Positions 7,774-14,242 of a DNA stretch of 14,242 nt are shown piece after piece. Where the stretch lies: NCBI GenBank assembly GCA_910587905.1, contig CAJUOF010000371.1, forward strand, positions 1 through 14,242, read 5' to 3'. Position 1 is the first letter of the stretch; each line of letters begins with the position of its first letter. This DNA is from an uncultured Lachnospiraceae bacterium. GTDB lineage: Bacteria; Bacillota_A; Clostridia; Lachnospirales; Lachnospiraceae. A program made the translations under genes and the position numbers. Under the pieces are notes generated by a model. The model was not told where the DNA came from and did not search any database. It saw nothing but the letters and a program-made list of their open reading frames with translations.

Positions 7774-7888
7774 AAGTCGTCACCTCATTCTCTCTCCCAC
7801 CAGAATAAATATCTGGATAATTTGTATTTAATTTATTAAAAATCTCTAGCATTAAAAATAATTTGTATTGTTTTATGCTTTAATAACC

Positions 7889-7911
7889 AATACACCTTTT
7901 CCGCGTGTATT
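7889..7911 (-). promoter_or_regulatory. Candidate operator overlapping the predicted transcription start
   Basis: There is a perfect inverted repeat AATACAC-N9-GTGTATT (arms 7889-7895 and 7905-7911). It begins 3 bp downstream of the -10 box and spans the predicted start site near 7907, the classic location for a repressor operator. No regulator gene for the sugar operon is in this window, so the binding protein is unknown. It could alternatively form a small hairpin in the 5' leader. Confidence 0.5.
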
Positions 7912-7914
7912 TTT

Positions 7915-7942
7915 ATTATATATTAATTTTTTTATTTGTCAA
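7915..7942 (-). promoter_or_regulatory. Consensus sigma-A promoter of the sugar operon
   Basis: On the minus strand a perfect -35 box TTGACA (7937-7942) and a perfect -10 box TATAAT (7915-7920) are separated by 16 bp. Transcription would begin near 7907, about 135 nt before the ATPase ATG at 7773. Such a strong core promoter for a catabolic operon suggests control by repression or activation at flanking sites. Confidence 0.85.
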
Positions 7943-8168
7943 TACGTATTTCGCTCTTTTTTCAGCATTTTGACTATTTTTTTTAATGATAAAAAAATAT
8001 ATATCGGCGTTTTTTTTGAATGCCAAATAGAATATTTTAGAGAAAAATTGCTTTTTTATCTTATAATTAATTTTTTTCCATATTTTTGTATTTGTTTATT
8101 TTGATATATATCATAATTTATTATGTTTTTTATATACATTTTTTAGCACAATTTTGTTGCAATTTAAT

Positions 8169-8210
8169 AAGGCGTCGATTTACAGAGTTTGATCTGTAAA
8201 CTGACGCCTT
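8169..8210 (-). terminator. Hairpin terminator after the large ABC permease
   Basis: The arms 8169-8186 and 8193-8210 pair almost completely: AAGGCGTC with GACGCCTT, and TTTACAGA with TCTGTAAA. One G-U pair and one mismatch separate the two blocks, and the loop is 6 nt. It lies 39 nt past the permease stop codon. In the minus direction the stem ends in CGCCTT followed by ATTAAATTG, a weak rather than ideal U-tract, so termination may be partial. It separates the permease unit from the sugar operon promoter region. Confidence 0.7.
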
Positions 8211-8248
8211 TAAGAGCACCCGCTCTTCACATTCTTTCCATTTCCCTC

Positions 8249-11200
8249 CTATTCTCCCAGTTCCCTGATGTTCTCCACCGGATTATGTTTCAAAACTCCT
8301 TTAAGCGGTATGACATAAAGCATTGTGGAAAACACAAGAACCACCATACAGATCAGCAGATGCCATCCCCAGTCATAGAAGCCGAACCACAAATCAAACC
8401 GATACAGAAAGGCTTCTCTGCCATTTACGAACCGGTAAGGCGAAAGCTCGGCCACCGTCTCCCGCATCTGCCATACTGCCGAGAAGACAAGAACACCATG
8501 GGCAAGGAGCAGTGCCATCAATCCGTTTTCAAACCCGTTTCGGGCGTAGCCCCTGGTCACATCCCGTGTCCGCACTCCAAGGGCCTGGAAAATTCCCATC
8601 CGCCTTCTGTCCTCCGCAAGCCGCTCATTCACGTTCTGCAAAAGAAGACACACGAAGATAAAAACCGCCGCCACAGCCGCCATCAAATATAAAAGGTTAC
8701 GGTTGGACGCCTCCCTGTAATCCGTCTTCCAAAGCTCGTAGGCTGTCTTCCCTCCTGCATTCTCCGGCACTTGGAGGATCAGCCCATAGACCTCTGCCAA
8801 ACTTTCAATCCCGCTCTGAGTCGATTCGGAGGCAGAAGAGTCACAAAGGATCTCGATCTGTTCAAAAGGCACATATGCTGCGTCGGAACTTCTTTCCACG
8901 ATCTCCAGCCCGATCTCCATTGCCCATGGATCGTCGGATTTTTCTGCCTTCTGGCGCTCATACTCTTCAATCATCTCTGTCCGTAAAAGCCTGAGCTCCG
9001 TGACCAGACTGCCATCCGCAACCACCGTATAAGGATTCAGCATGTCATTGCCCCACTGGTATCCGATTCCGTTGTAGCACTCGTCCCAAAGCACATTTTC
9101 CGGATTCTTTGGCAGATAGCGAATAATGCCTCCCACCTTCACCTGTCGCTCCCTGGTCCCGTTATATTCCATCTTCGGATCCCGTTCCCATTCTTTTCCA
9201 CTCTCTGGAATCTCTTCCTTTACCACCAGAGTAATGGTGTCTCCAGGCTTCACGCAGGTCTCCGTCTCATAAAAATCCCGATATTTCCTGTCCGTATGAA
9301 AGGCGAGCCTGTTCACGTCCCCCGTCACGGCCCGGTTGTCCATCTCCCGGTAGGGCGGCAGGAACAAGAGCACCTCCTCTCCCGACTCAAAAGCCTCCCG
9401 GTCAAACTCCCCCTCCGTCACTAACTCAGAAAGCCCGTCCATGTTGGGCTCCCAATCGCTGTAAATTCCCATGAGGTGCACCAGGGCCAGGCCGTCCTTC
9501 TCTTTGTAAGGCTTATTATACACATAGGAATAAGGCGAAACATCCCAATTTTTCCTGAGTCTTTCCAGCTCGCATTCCTCCACTCCTTCATAAGAAATAT
9601 AGAAATCTCCGATCTGATCCACGCCGTTTTTTCTGGTGTATACCGCCTCCACTCCCGGAATCTGCTCCAGTTGTTCCAAAATCAGGCGATTGGGAGAATT
9701 TCCTCCGTACCGGTCCGTGACACTGCTGTAAACCAACTGATAGTGGAGGGCCTTTTCGCCCCGGTAGGGAGTCATCTCTTTTTCCCTCTGATAAAAAACC
9801 AAGAACACGGAGGATGCCGTCACCGCCAGAAGAAGGATCGCTGCCAGGCGAAACGCCCCCATTCCCCGACCAGCCACGATTCTGCCTGCCCCATAATTCT
9901 TTTTCCTCTTCATCGGCCGGATCTGAATCGCCTTCGGAAGGAGCTCCCCCCGGATGGGAATCCGTCCTCCCTTCCAGACGGGAAGCAATGCGCCGATCCA
10001 TGTCGTGGTGCAGCAGACCGCCACGGTTCCCAGAAGCAGCGGCAGGTTCAATCCCCAGTAAAGCCGCCTCTTCTCAGCAAGGCCGCTCCCCCAGAGCACG
10101 GCCGGCACGAGCACCGTTCCAAGGAGGGTTCCGGGAGCTGCCGCCCTCCAAAGCACTCCTGTGACTTCCCGCAGGAAGATTCCCCGCACCTGAGCATTCG
10201 TGGCTCCGATGGCCTTTAACAGTCCGACCTGACGGCTCCGTTTCCGGATCTGGACGGCGGTGAGCTGAAACACGGTCACCGCCGCCGCGAGCGCCGCCGC
10301 CAAAAGCATCGTTAGAATATAGCCGTCGTCGGACCGGCCCCAGAAGTCATACGCCGCATCGTTAAAGGTGAAACGGCTGACCACGTCCATGGGCACTTCC
10401 GACATCTTGTAGATGAACCGGGTATCCCCCACGGCTCCGTCCACGTCGGTGAGCACGTTATAGGTCGGTTCCCAGGGAAACTCGGCCAAGCTCTCCTCGG
10501 ATATGACGGCGGACACCACCGGATATCCCTTCTTCTTCCAGGTGGCTCCATAGGAGGATAGAACGCCCGACAGCCGCCAGCTTCCCTCCGCCACCTGCCC
10601 GTCTGCGGAAAGCACCTCCAGCTCAATTTCCTGTCCCAGCTCTTCCCCATAGCCGAGCTTCAAAAGCATAGCCCGAGTCATGGCGATTTCATTCTTCTCC
10701 TCCGGAAACCTTCCCTGTTCCATGGCAATCCGCCCGAGCTCCACAAAGCCTGCGTCAACCGTCCCGATGGAATCGGCGATTCCGAAATAGCTCCTGTACT
10801 CATAATCATCAAAGATGCCCATGATACTTCCCAGGTTCTCACGGAACGTGTGCTTTCCATACTCCTCCGGGTACGCTCCCATGATCCCCTCCAGCTCCTG
10901 GATCTTTTCCCCGGCGCCATCGGCCGTCACATCTCCAAGTACCTTGCTGATACCGCTCCTCGTAGTCAGAGGATTATTCACGAAAGTCTCCGCACTCTCT
11001 CGGTCCATGGCATAAAAGGCGGCCTTCCATTCTCCGTAAGCATCAAACCTCTGCTGCTCTTCCGTCTTTTTTGCAATACCAAGCCAGGCGACCGCTGCTC
11101 CCACCAGCAAAAATAACAAAAAGAGCACTGCAAACAGCGCCGCATTCTCCCGTTTTCTTCCTCTTGCAGAAAGTCTTGCCAGTTTTCTGGAAATTCTTCT

Positions 11201-11269
11201 TTTTCCTCCCCTTCCCGCCCGTCGAGAAACTTCCGGCTTCCGCCCTCCATTCTTACCTAAAAACGCCAT
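8249..11269 (-). CDS. Large FtsX/MacB-family ABC transporter permease without an adjacent ATPase
   Basis: This 1006-residue membrane protein has two FtsX-type modules. A very basic cytoplasmic N-terminus (16 Lys/Arg in residues 1-41) leads into TM1 (about 43-66). A first extracytoplasmic domain of about 250 residues follows, then a cluster of about four helices (about 316-500), with VGLLKAIGATNAQVRGIFLR as the FtsX cytoplasmic signature. A second extracytoplasmic domain of about 360 residues comes next, then three C-terminal helices (about 860-993), with RRMGIFQALGVRTRDVTRGY as the second signature. Such permeases need a MacB/LolD-type ATPase and usually export or sense peptides, antibiotics or lipids, or act mechanically on the envelope. 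ATG 11269 has AGGAGG 9 nt upstream. A two-component system lies directly upstream, and the promoter matches that of the ATPase at 1-535, the likely partner (inferred). Confidence 0.9.
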   Translation of the reverse strand: MAFLGKNGGRKPEVSRRAGRGGKRRISRKLARLSARGRKRENAALFAVLFLLFLLVGAAVAWLGIAKKTEEQQRFDAYGEWKAAFYAMDRESAETFVNNPLTTRSGISKVLGDVTADGAGEKIQELEGIMGAYPEEYGKHTFRENLGSIMGIFDDYEYRSYFGIADSIGTVDAGFVELGRIAMEQGRFPEEKNEIAMTRAMLLKLGYGEELGQEIELEVLSADGQVAEGSWRLSGVLSSYGATWKKKGYPVVSAVISEESLAEFPWEPTYNVLTDVDGAVGDTRFIYKMSEVPMDVVSRFTFNDAAYDFWGRSDDGYILTMLLAAALAAAVTVFQLTAVQIRKRSRQVGLLKAIGATNAQVRGIFLREVTGVLWRAAAPGTLLGTVLVPAVLWGSGLAEKRRLYWGLNLPLLLGTVAVCCTTTWIGALLPVWKGGRIPIRGELLPKAIQIRPMKRKKNYGAGRIVAGRGMGAFRLAAILLLAVTASSVFLVFYQREKEMTPYRGEKALHYQLVYSSVTDRYGGNSPNRLILEQLEQIPGVEAVYTRKNGVDQIGDFYISYEGVEECELERLRKNWDVSPYSYVYNKPYKEKDGLALVHLMGIYSDWEPNMDGLSELVTEGEFDREAFESGEEVLLFLPPYREMDNRAVTGDVNRLAFHTDRKYRDFYETETCVKPGDTITLVVKEEIPESGKEWERDPKMEYNGTRERQVKVGGIIRYLPKNPENVLWDECYNGIGYQWGNDMLNPYTVVADGSLVTELRLLRTEMIEEYERQKAEKSDDPWAMEIGLEIVERSSDAAYVPFEQIEILCDSSASESTQSGIESLAEVYGLILQVPENAGGKTAYELWKTDYREASNRNLLYLMAAVAAVFIFVCLLLQNVNERLAEDRRRMGIFQALGVRTRDVTRGYARNGFENGLMALLLAHGVLVFSAVWQMRETVAELSPYRFVNGREAFLYRFDLWFGFYDWGWHLLICMVVLVFSTMLYVIPLKGVLKHNPVENIRELGE

Positions 11270-11293
11270 GTGTCAGCACCTCCTCTCTACCTT

Positions 11294-11340
11294 TATGGTA
11301 GCACAGGCAAAGCACGTTTACACGTGACGTTTTTGTAAGC
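11294..11340 (-). promoter_or_regulatory. Promoter/operator B, upstream of the large ABC permease
   Basis: The minus strand reads GCTTACA, then the core AAAACGTCACGTGTAAAC, then an extended -10 TGCTACCAT (hexamer at 11295-11300). The half-sites TTAC and TCAC are 11 bp apart, and the core covers the -35 position. The distance from core to -10 is identical to that in the copy at 637-683. The predicted start near 11287 leaves a short leader of about 18 nt that includes the ribosome binding site. It lies in the 103-nt gap between the histidine kinase stop and the permease start, so the permease has its own regulated promoter even though the kinase gene is co-oriented upstream. Confidence 0.75.
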
Positions 11341-11372
11341 TTTGTTCCTCTGGGATCCTCCGCGGCTTCCAG

Positions 11373-12536
11373 TCAGCCCACATAAGCCTCCGGCCCGGAA
11401 AGGATCCGAAACCTCATCAAAAATTTAGTCCCGTCTCTTCTCCCCGGCCTCCCGGAAACTGGGATCGCCTCAATGGTCCCATGACTGGCTTCTACCACTT
11501 CCCTGGCAATGGCGAGGCCCAGTCCGGTTCCCCCCTCCCCCTGCCTGCCGGTATAAAATCGTTCAAAGAGATGACGGCCTGTCTCCTCAGAGAGCCCTCC
11601 GCCCTCGTCCGTGAGCTCCAAAAAGAGCCATTGCCCTTCGCTCCGGCAACAAATCTCGATGGTCCCGCCGGCTGCCATGGCCTCTGCCGAATTCTTGAGC
11701 ACGTTGGCGACTGCCGCCCTCATCCAGTTACAGTCACAGTAAATGGACAGCTCTGATTCCTCCGAAAGCCTCACATAGATTTTTCTCTTTTCCAGGACCG
11801 TGGCAAGCTCCCGCAATGCGCCCTCCACAATATCCTTCATCTTTGCCGGCGTCAAGACAAGGCGAAGCTTTCCTGCGGAAAAACGGCTGGCCGTCAAAAA
11901 TTCATCCACACTCTCCTGGAGCTTGTCGCATTGAACCTGGCAGTCCTCCAGCTTTTTCAGGACAGCCGTCTGTGATGCTCCTTTTCCGGAAAGCTTCGCC
12001 TCCATCAGATCCAAATCCAACCGGAGCGCTGTCAAAGGCGTCTTCATCTGATGGACCATGTTTTCCGTAAACCGGCAGACCGCCTCCTTCTCCTTCTGCA
12101 CCAGCTCCACCATATGCCCATTTCGCAGATAGAGGAGCTCCGCCTGGTTGGAGAGTGCTGCCAGGATTCCCTCCTTCCACTCGGCCAAACTCACCGGCCG
12201 TCCAGCAGTCATCTGCTCCAGGCACAGAGAAAAGCGTCGAATCTCTCCACAAATCTTAGACAAAATTTCTGTCATGAAGAAAAAATAAGCCGCAAAACAT
12301 GCCGCCGTGCATCCGGCAAACAGCCAGAGATTCCGATCACTTCTGTGTCCCACGAAAGCCAAAAGCTCGGCCGATCGGTCCTCCCCATAAAGTTCATAGA
12401 TCGCCCTCTCAAAGCTCGCTTGGCATGCCCCCTGCTCTGCCATAAGGAGCAACAGTCCTGTGACAAAGACCACCGCTGCCATCAGAAAAAAGCCTGTCCG
12501 AAGTCTTCTCATCTCTCGATTTTCATAACATCCCAT
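11373..12536 (-). CDS. Two-transmembrane sensor histidine kinase
   Basis: This membrane kinase, 387 residues long, would autophosphorylate on His162 and pass phosphate to the response regulator encoded just before it. TM1 is about 14-33 and TM2 about 70-88, enclosing a short extracytoplasmic loop of about 36 residues. A linker with helical character leads to the HisKA box FTENMVHQMKTPLTALRLDL. The ATP-binding domain shows the N box (NVLKNSAEAM), G1 (DEGGGL), F box (LFERFYTG) and G2 (GTGLGLAIA), so it should be catalytically competent. The short sensor loop suggests sensing within or near the membrane, or through a partner transporter as in BceS-type kinases, though BceS loops are usually shorter still. 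ATG 12536 follows a purine-rich GGCGGGGG. It lies 58 nt after the regulator stop codon and upstream of the permease gene. Confidence 0.94.
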   Translation of the reverse strand: MGCYENREMRRLRTGFFLMAAVVFVTGLLLLMAEQGACQASFERAIYELYGEDRSAELLAFVGHRSDRNLWLFAGCTAACFAAYFFFMTEILSKICGEIRRFSLCLEQMTAGRPVSLAEWKEGILAALSNQAELLYLRNGHMVELVQKEKEAVCRFTENMVHQMKTPLTALRLDLDLMEAKLSGKGASQTAVLKKLEDCQVQCDKLQESVDEFLTASRFSAGKLRLVLTPAKMKDIVEGALRELATVLEKRKIYVRLSEESELSIYCDCNWMRAAVANVLKNSAEAMAAGGTIEICCRSEGQWLFLELTDEGGGLSEETGRHLFERFYTGRQGEGGTGLGLAIAREVVEASHGTIEAIPVSGRPGRRDGTKFLMRFRILSGPEAYVG

Positions 12537-12594
12537 ATTCTATGCCCCCGCCTCCTGCCGGTCTCTCCCCCGGCCCAGACCTTTCCCCCGCCGT

Positions 12595-13287
12595 TCACCG
12601 CTCCACCGGAAGATTCCACCTATATCCGACACCGCGAACGGTCTCCAGGTAGGGCTTCCCTCCAAAGCTTCCCAGCTTTTCTCTTAAACGGCTCATATGA
12701 ACTCGGACTGTATTATCCTCAATGTATTGGCCCCCTTTATCCCAAACGGTGTGAATCAATTCTTCCCTGGTCACGGCGTTTGGCCACGCCCCCATAAACA
12801 GATATACCATCTGGCATTCCTTGGGCGTGAGGAATAACTCTTCTTCCTTTCGCTCCAACTTTCTGTTTTTCAGATTCAGCTTAAACTCCCCGCTGCTCCA
12901 ATACCGTTCCCCCTGCTCGGAAAGCTCCGAACGGCGGAGAAGTGCCTGAACCCGGGATAAAAATTCTCTTAACCGAAAGGGCTTCGTCACATAATCATCG
13001 CCGCCAAGCTCCAGCCCCCGGACCACATTGGCCTCCTCGGAAAATGCCGTCAAAAATAGGACCGGAGTCCTCGATTCCTCCCGAAGCCTCTTGCACACCT
13101 CAAAACCACTCTGCCCAGGCAGCTTTACATCCAGCACACAGAGATTCCATCTCTCCGTCCCAAGACGCTTCAAAGCCTCCTCTCCATTTTCCACTCCATG
13201 GACCTCATAGCCGCTGTCCGCAAGGGCCTCCAAAAGTCCCTCCCGGACCGACGCCTCATCCTCCACCACCAAAATCCTCTTCTTCAT
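12595..13287 (-). CDS. OmpR/PhoB-family response regulator
   Basis: This cytoplasmic transcription factor is 230 residues long. The receiver domain (about 1-118) shows the acidic pair Glu9/Asp10, phospho-acceptor Asp53 (LCVLDVKLPG), Thr80 (FLTAF) and Lys102 (VTKPF). The C-terminal winged helix (about 130-226) has the typical TPKE, TREELIHTVW, NTVRVHMSRLREKL and VRGVGYRW segments. I start it at ATG 13287 because GGAGG (13297-13301) lies 9 nt upstream. The ATG at 13296 directly abuts that site, and longer frames run into the Nudix gene. It begins 5 nt after the Nudix stop codon, so coupling is likely. Its probable targets are the paired elements at 637-683 and 11294-11340, whose 11-bp half-site spacing suits this family (inferred). 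Confidence 0.95.
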   Translation of the reverse strand: MKKRILVVEDEASVREGLLEALADSGYEVHGVENGEEALKRLGTERWNLCVLDVKLPGQSGFEVCKRLREESRTPVLFLTAFSEEANVVRGLELGGDDYVTKPFRLREFLSRVQALLRRSELSEQGERYWSSGEFKLNLKNRKLERKEEELFLTPKECQMVYLFMGAWPNAVTREELIHTVWDKGGQYIEDNTVRVHMSRLREKLGSFGGKPYLETVRGVGYRWNLPVER

Positions 13288-13301
13288 GACCGTCATCCTC
13301 C
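13288..13301 (-). promoter_or_regulatory. Ribosome binding site deciding the response-regulator start
   Basis: GGAGG (13297-13301 on the minus strand) lies 9 nt before ATG 13287. It is also inside the last codons of the Nudix gene, whose TGA occupies 13293-13295. This supports the short regulator form starting MKKRILVVEDE, and re-initiation after Nudix translation. Confidence 0.7.
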
Positions 13302-13688
13302 GGAAATCATTTCCTTCAGCCTCGCAATCAATTCCAGGTCTGCTGGAAGCCACTCCACATCGTCCAGTTCTTCGCCGGAAAGCCATCTGGCCGCCTCGTG
13401 TTCCTTTAACACAAGCTCCCCGGACACCACCTCTGCAAAAAAACACTCCATGGACAGATGAAAGTCCGGATAATCGTATTCCACCCGGGCTGCCAGTTCC
13501 CCCACCGCGATCTTTGTGTCAAGCTCCTCCCAGATCTCCCGAAGAAGCGCCGTCTCAGACGTCTCCCCCGGCTCAACCTTTCCCCCGGGAAATTCCCAGA
13601 AATCCTTAAACCTCCCGTATCCCCGCTGTGTGGCAAAGATTTTGCCGTCCTTCTGTATGATTGCCGCTGCTACATGTATGGTTTTCAT
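13293..13688 (-). CDS. Nudix hydrolase, MutT/NudG-like
   Basis: This small cytoplasmic pyrophosphohydrolase (131 residues) has the length and layout of MutT-type (deoxy)nucleoside triphosphate pyrophosphatases that remove oxidised nucleotides. The start VAAAIIQKDGKIFATQRG and the segment WEFPGGKVEPGE are typical. The Nudix box (GX5EX7REUXEEXGU) is visible from GGKVEPGE to LLREIWEELD. The metal-binding REXXEE core is intact, but the terminal Gly is replaced by Asp (EELDT). ATG 13688 has AGGGG 5 nt upstream. The start lies 1 nt past the glycosyltransferase stop (TGACATG), and the stop lies 5 nt before the response-regulator ATG. Exact substrate (8-oxo-dGTP, 5-substituted CTP or other) cannot be decided from sequence alone. 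Confidence 0.93.
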   Translation of the reverse strand: MKTIHVAAAIIQKDGKIFATQRGYGRFKDFWEFPGGKVEPGETSETALLREIWEELDTKIAVGELAARVEYDYPDFHLSMECFFAEVVSGELVLKEHEAARWLSGEELDDVEWLPADLELIARLKEMISGG

Positions 13689-13689
13689 G

Positions 13690-14242
13690 TCATCCCCTCT
13701 TCCGAAGCTTCCGATACAAAAATTCATAGACGTAGGAAAAGGTCCCCCCAATCAGCCGCCCCTCCACACAGACATAATTTTTAAACCGTCTCGGGGAAAA
13801 GTCCACCTTCTTACAGGTCTTCCTGGTCCGCCAGCCCTCCTTTAGTCCCTCCTTGTATTCGCGGCCAAAACCGATCTTCCTGAAAAAACGGCTTTTCACA
13901 TAATAACCGACTGCAAGAGCCGGCGCGTTAAGCAGAAATTGGAGGAACGGCATGTTTTTGTAATTGAGGTAAATGCTGTTCCTGGCGGCCAGCCGCACTT
14001 TAAATTCGTTGTATTTGGAGCCGCTGGTTCCACTCCCCACGTGCTCCACCCTCGCATTCGGGGCATAAAGATTCTGCCACCCGTACAGTCTGGCCCTGTA
14101 GCCCACATCCAGATCCTCCAGATAAGCAAAATGCCTTTCATCAAAATAGCCGATCTCCTCGAAGACCTCCCGCCGATAGGCGGCGGCACCGGCACAGGCC
14201 GAAAATACCTTCGCAGGCCTCCTGTATCGCTTGACCGAGTGA
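13690..14242 (-). CDS. GT2-family glycosyltransferase (5' end cut), rhamnosyltransferase-like
   Basis: The frame is open from the window edge to TGA at 13690-13692, giving the C-terminal 184 codons. Visible motifs are AGAAAYRREVFEEIGYFDE, then AYLEDLDVGYRARLYGW with the Glu-Asp-x-Asp acidic cluster that holds the catalytic base region of GT2 enzymes. The VEHVGSGTSG segment is equivalent to the HxxSxT stretch of WbbL/RfbF-type rhamnosyltransferases. The C-terminal region (NSIYLNYKNMPF onward) is aromatic and basic with a hydrophobic stretch (about 20 residues around FLLNAPALAVGYYV) that may associate with the membrane. The N-terminal GT-A nucleotide-sugar-binding half is outside the window. 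A role in surface polysaccharide or glycolipid synthesis is likely by family. The specific sugar is not known. Confidence 0.88.
   Translation of the reverse strand, partial: HSVKRYRRPAKVFSACAGAAAYRREVFEEIGYFDERHFAYLEDLDVGYRARLYGWQNLYAPNARVEHVGSGTSGSKYNEFKVRLAARNSIYLNYKNMPFLQFLLNAPALAVGYYVKSRFFRKIGFGREYKEGLKEGWRTRKTCKKVDFSPRRFKNYVCVEGRLIGGTFSYVYEFLYRKLRKRG

Larger units (their letters stand above)
7774..8168 (-). promoter_or_regulatory. AT-rich non-coding leader and promoter region of the sugar operon
   Basis: No gene is supportable here. By hand count, 68 of 360 bases over 7801-8160 are G or C (about 19%). It holds the sigma-A promoter at 7915-7942, the inverted repeat at 7889-7911, a 12-bp direct repeat (ATAATTTGTATT at 7817-7828 and 7858-7869) and a 12-bp palindrome TGATATATATCA at 8102-8113. 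The part between about 7945 and 8168 is mainly A/T runs. It could be an UP-element or curved DNA upstream of the promoter. Confidence 0.6.

Noticed and set aside
7868..8104. 78-codon Phe/Ile-rich frame on the plus strand, resembling a small membrane protein
   Set aside because: It falls in the AT-rich leader, where TTT and ATT codons arise from base composition. It has no ribosome binding site and overlaps the sugar promoter.
9476..10219. 247-codon open frame on the plus strand
   Set aside because: Antisense to the large permease, Pro/Arg/Ser/His-rich low-information translation, no ribosome binding site.
11308..11323. Possible catabolite-response (cre) half-site TGTAAACG in promoter B
   Set aside because: The second half does not fit the cre consensus, and the bases after TGTAAAC differ in promoter A. 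The sequence is better explained as part of the shared operator.
12051..12797. 248-codon open frame on the plus strand
   Set aside because: Antisense to the well-supported histidine kinase and response regulator; composition typical of a shadow frame.
12595..13446. Longer response-regulator form starting inside the Nudix gene
   Set aside because: The extra N-terminal residues do not belong to a receiver domain and overlap the Nudix coding sequence. A proper ribosome binding site supports ATG 13287.
13293..13751. Longer Nudix form starting at 13751
   Set aside because: It would overlap the glycosyltransferase end. ATG 13688 has a good ribosome binding site and gives the family-typical N-terminus.
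1..14242. CRISPR arrays, tRNA or rRNA genes, insertion sequences, phage genes
   Set aside because: No regularly spaced repeats, RNA-gene signatures, transposase or integrase motifs were seen on either strand.

Overview
This window looks like a chromosomal segment from a Clostridia-type Firmicute (Bacillota), most likely Lachnospiraceae. That placement is an inference. It rests on strong AGGAGG-type ribosome binding sites, a lipoprotein signal peptide with an Ala/Glu/Lys/Asp/Gly-rich linker, a consensus sigma-A promoter, and the gene families present. All eleven recognisable genes lie on the minus strand, so the window is read from high to low coordinates. The genes at both edges are cut by the window.

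14242-11373: a tightly packed set of a GT2-family glycosyltransferase (5' end missing), a Nudix hydrolase, an OmpR/PhoB-type response regulator and a two-transmembrane sensor histidine kinase. The first three are separated by 1 and 5 nt, so they look like one transcription unit.

11372-8169: a promoter/operator, then a 1006-residue FtsX/MacB-type ABC permease, closed by a strong hairpin. No ATPase gene is adjacent to this permease.

8168-755: an AT-rich leader (about 19% GC by hand count over 7801-8160) carrying a perfect TTGACA/TATAAT promoter and a candidate operator. It drives a five-gene sugar operon: a CUT2-type (RbsA/MglA-like) double ATPase, permease 1, a lipoprotein solute-binding protein, a GC-rich intercistronic hairpin, permease 2 and a cytoplasmic GH42 beta-galactosidase. 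The logic is uptake of a galactose-containing solute followed by intracellular hydrolysis.

754-1: a second copy of the promoter/operator seen at 11294-11340, then a MacB/LolD-type ABC ATPase cut by the window start.

The most interesting signal is this pair of regulatory elements (637-683 and 11294-11340; 38 of 47 positions identical with no gaps, including an unbroken 18-bp core). One precedes the orphan permease and the other precedes the ATPase. The response regulator encoded just upstream is the obvious candidate to bind both. This would make a single envelope-stress or antimicrobial-response regulon out of two transporter genes that the sugar operon physically separates. I see no CRISPR array, tRNA, rRNA, transposase or integrase in the window, and no clearly new class of system.
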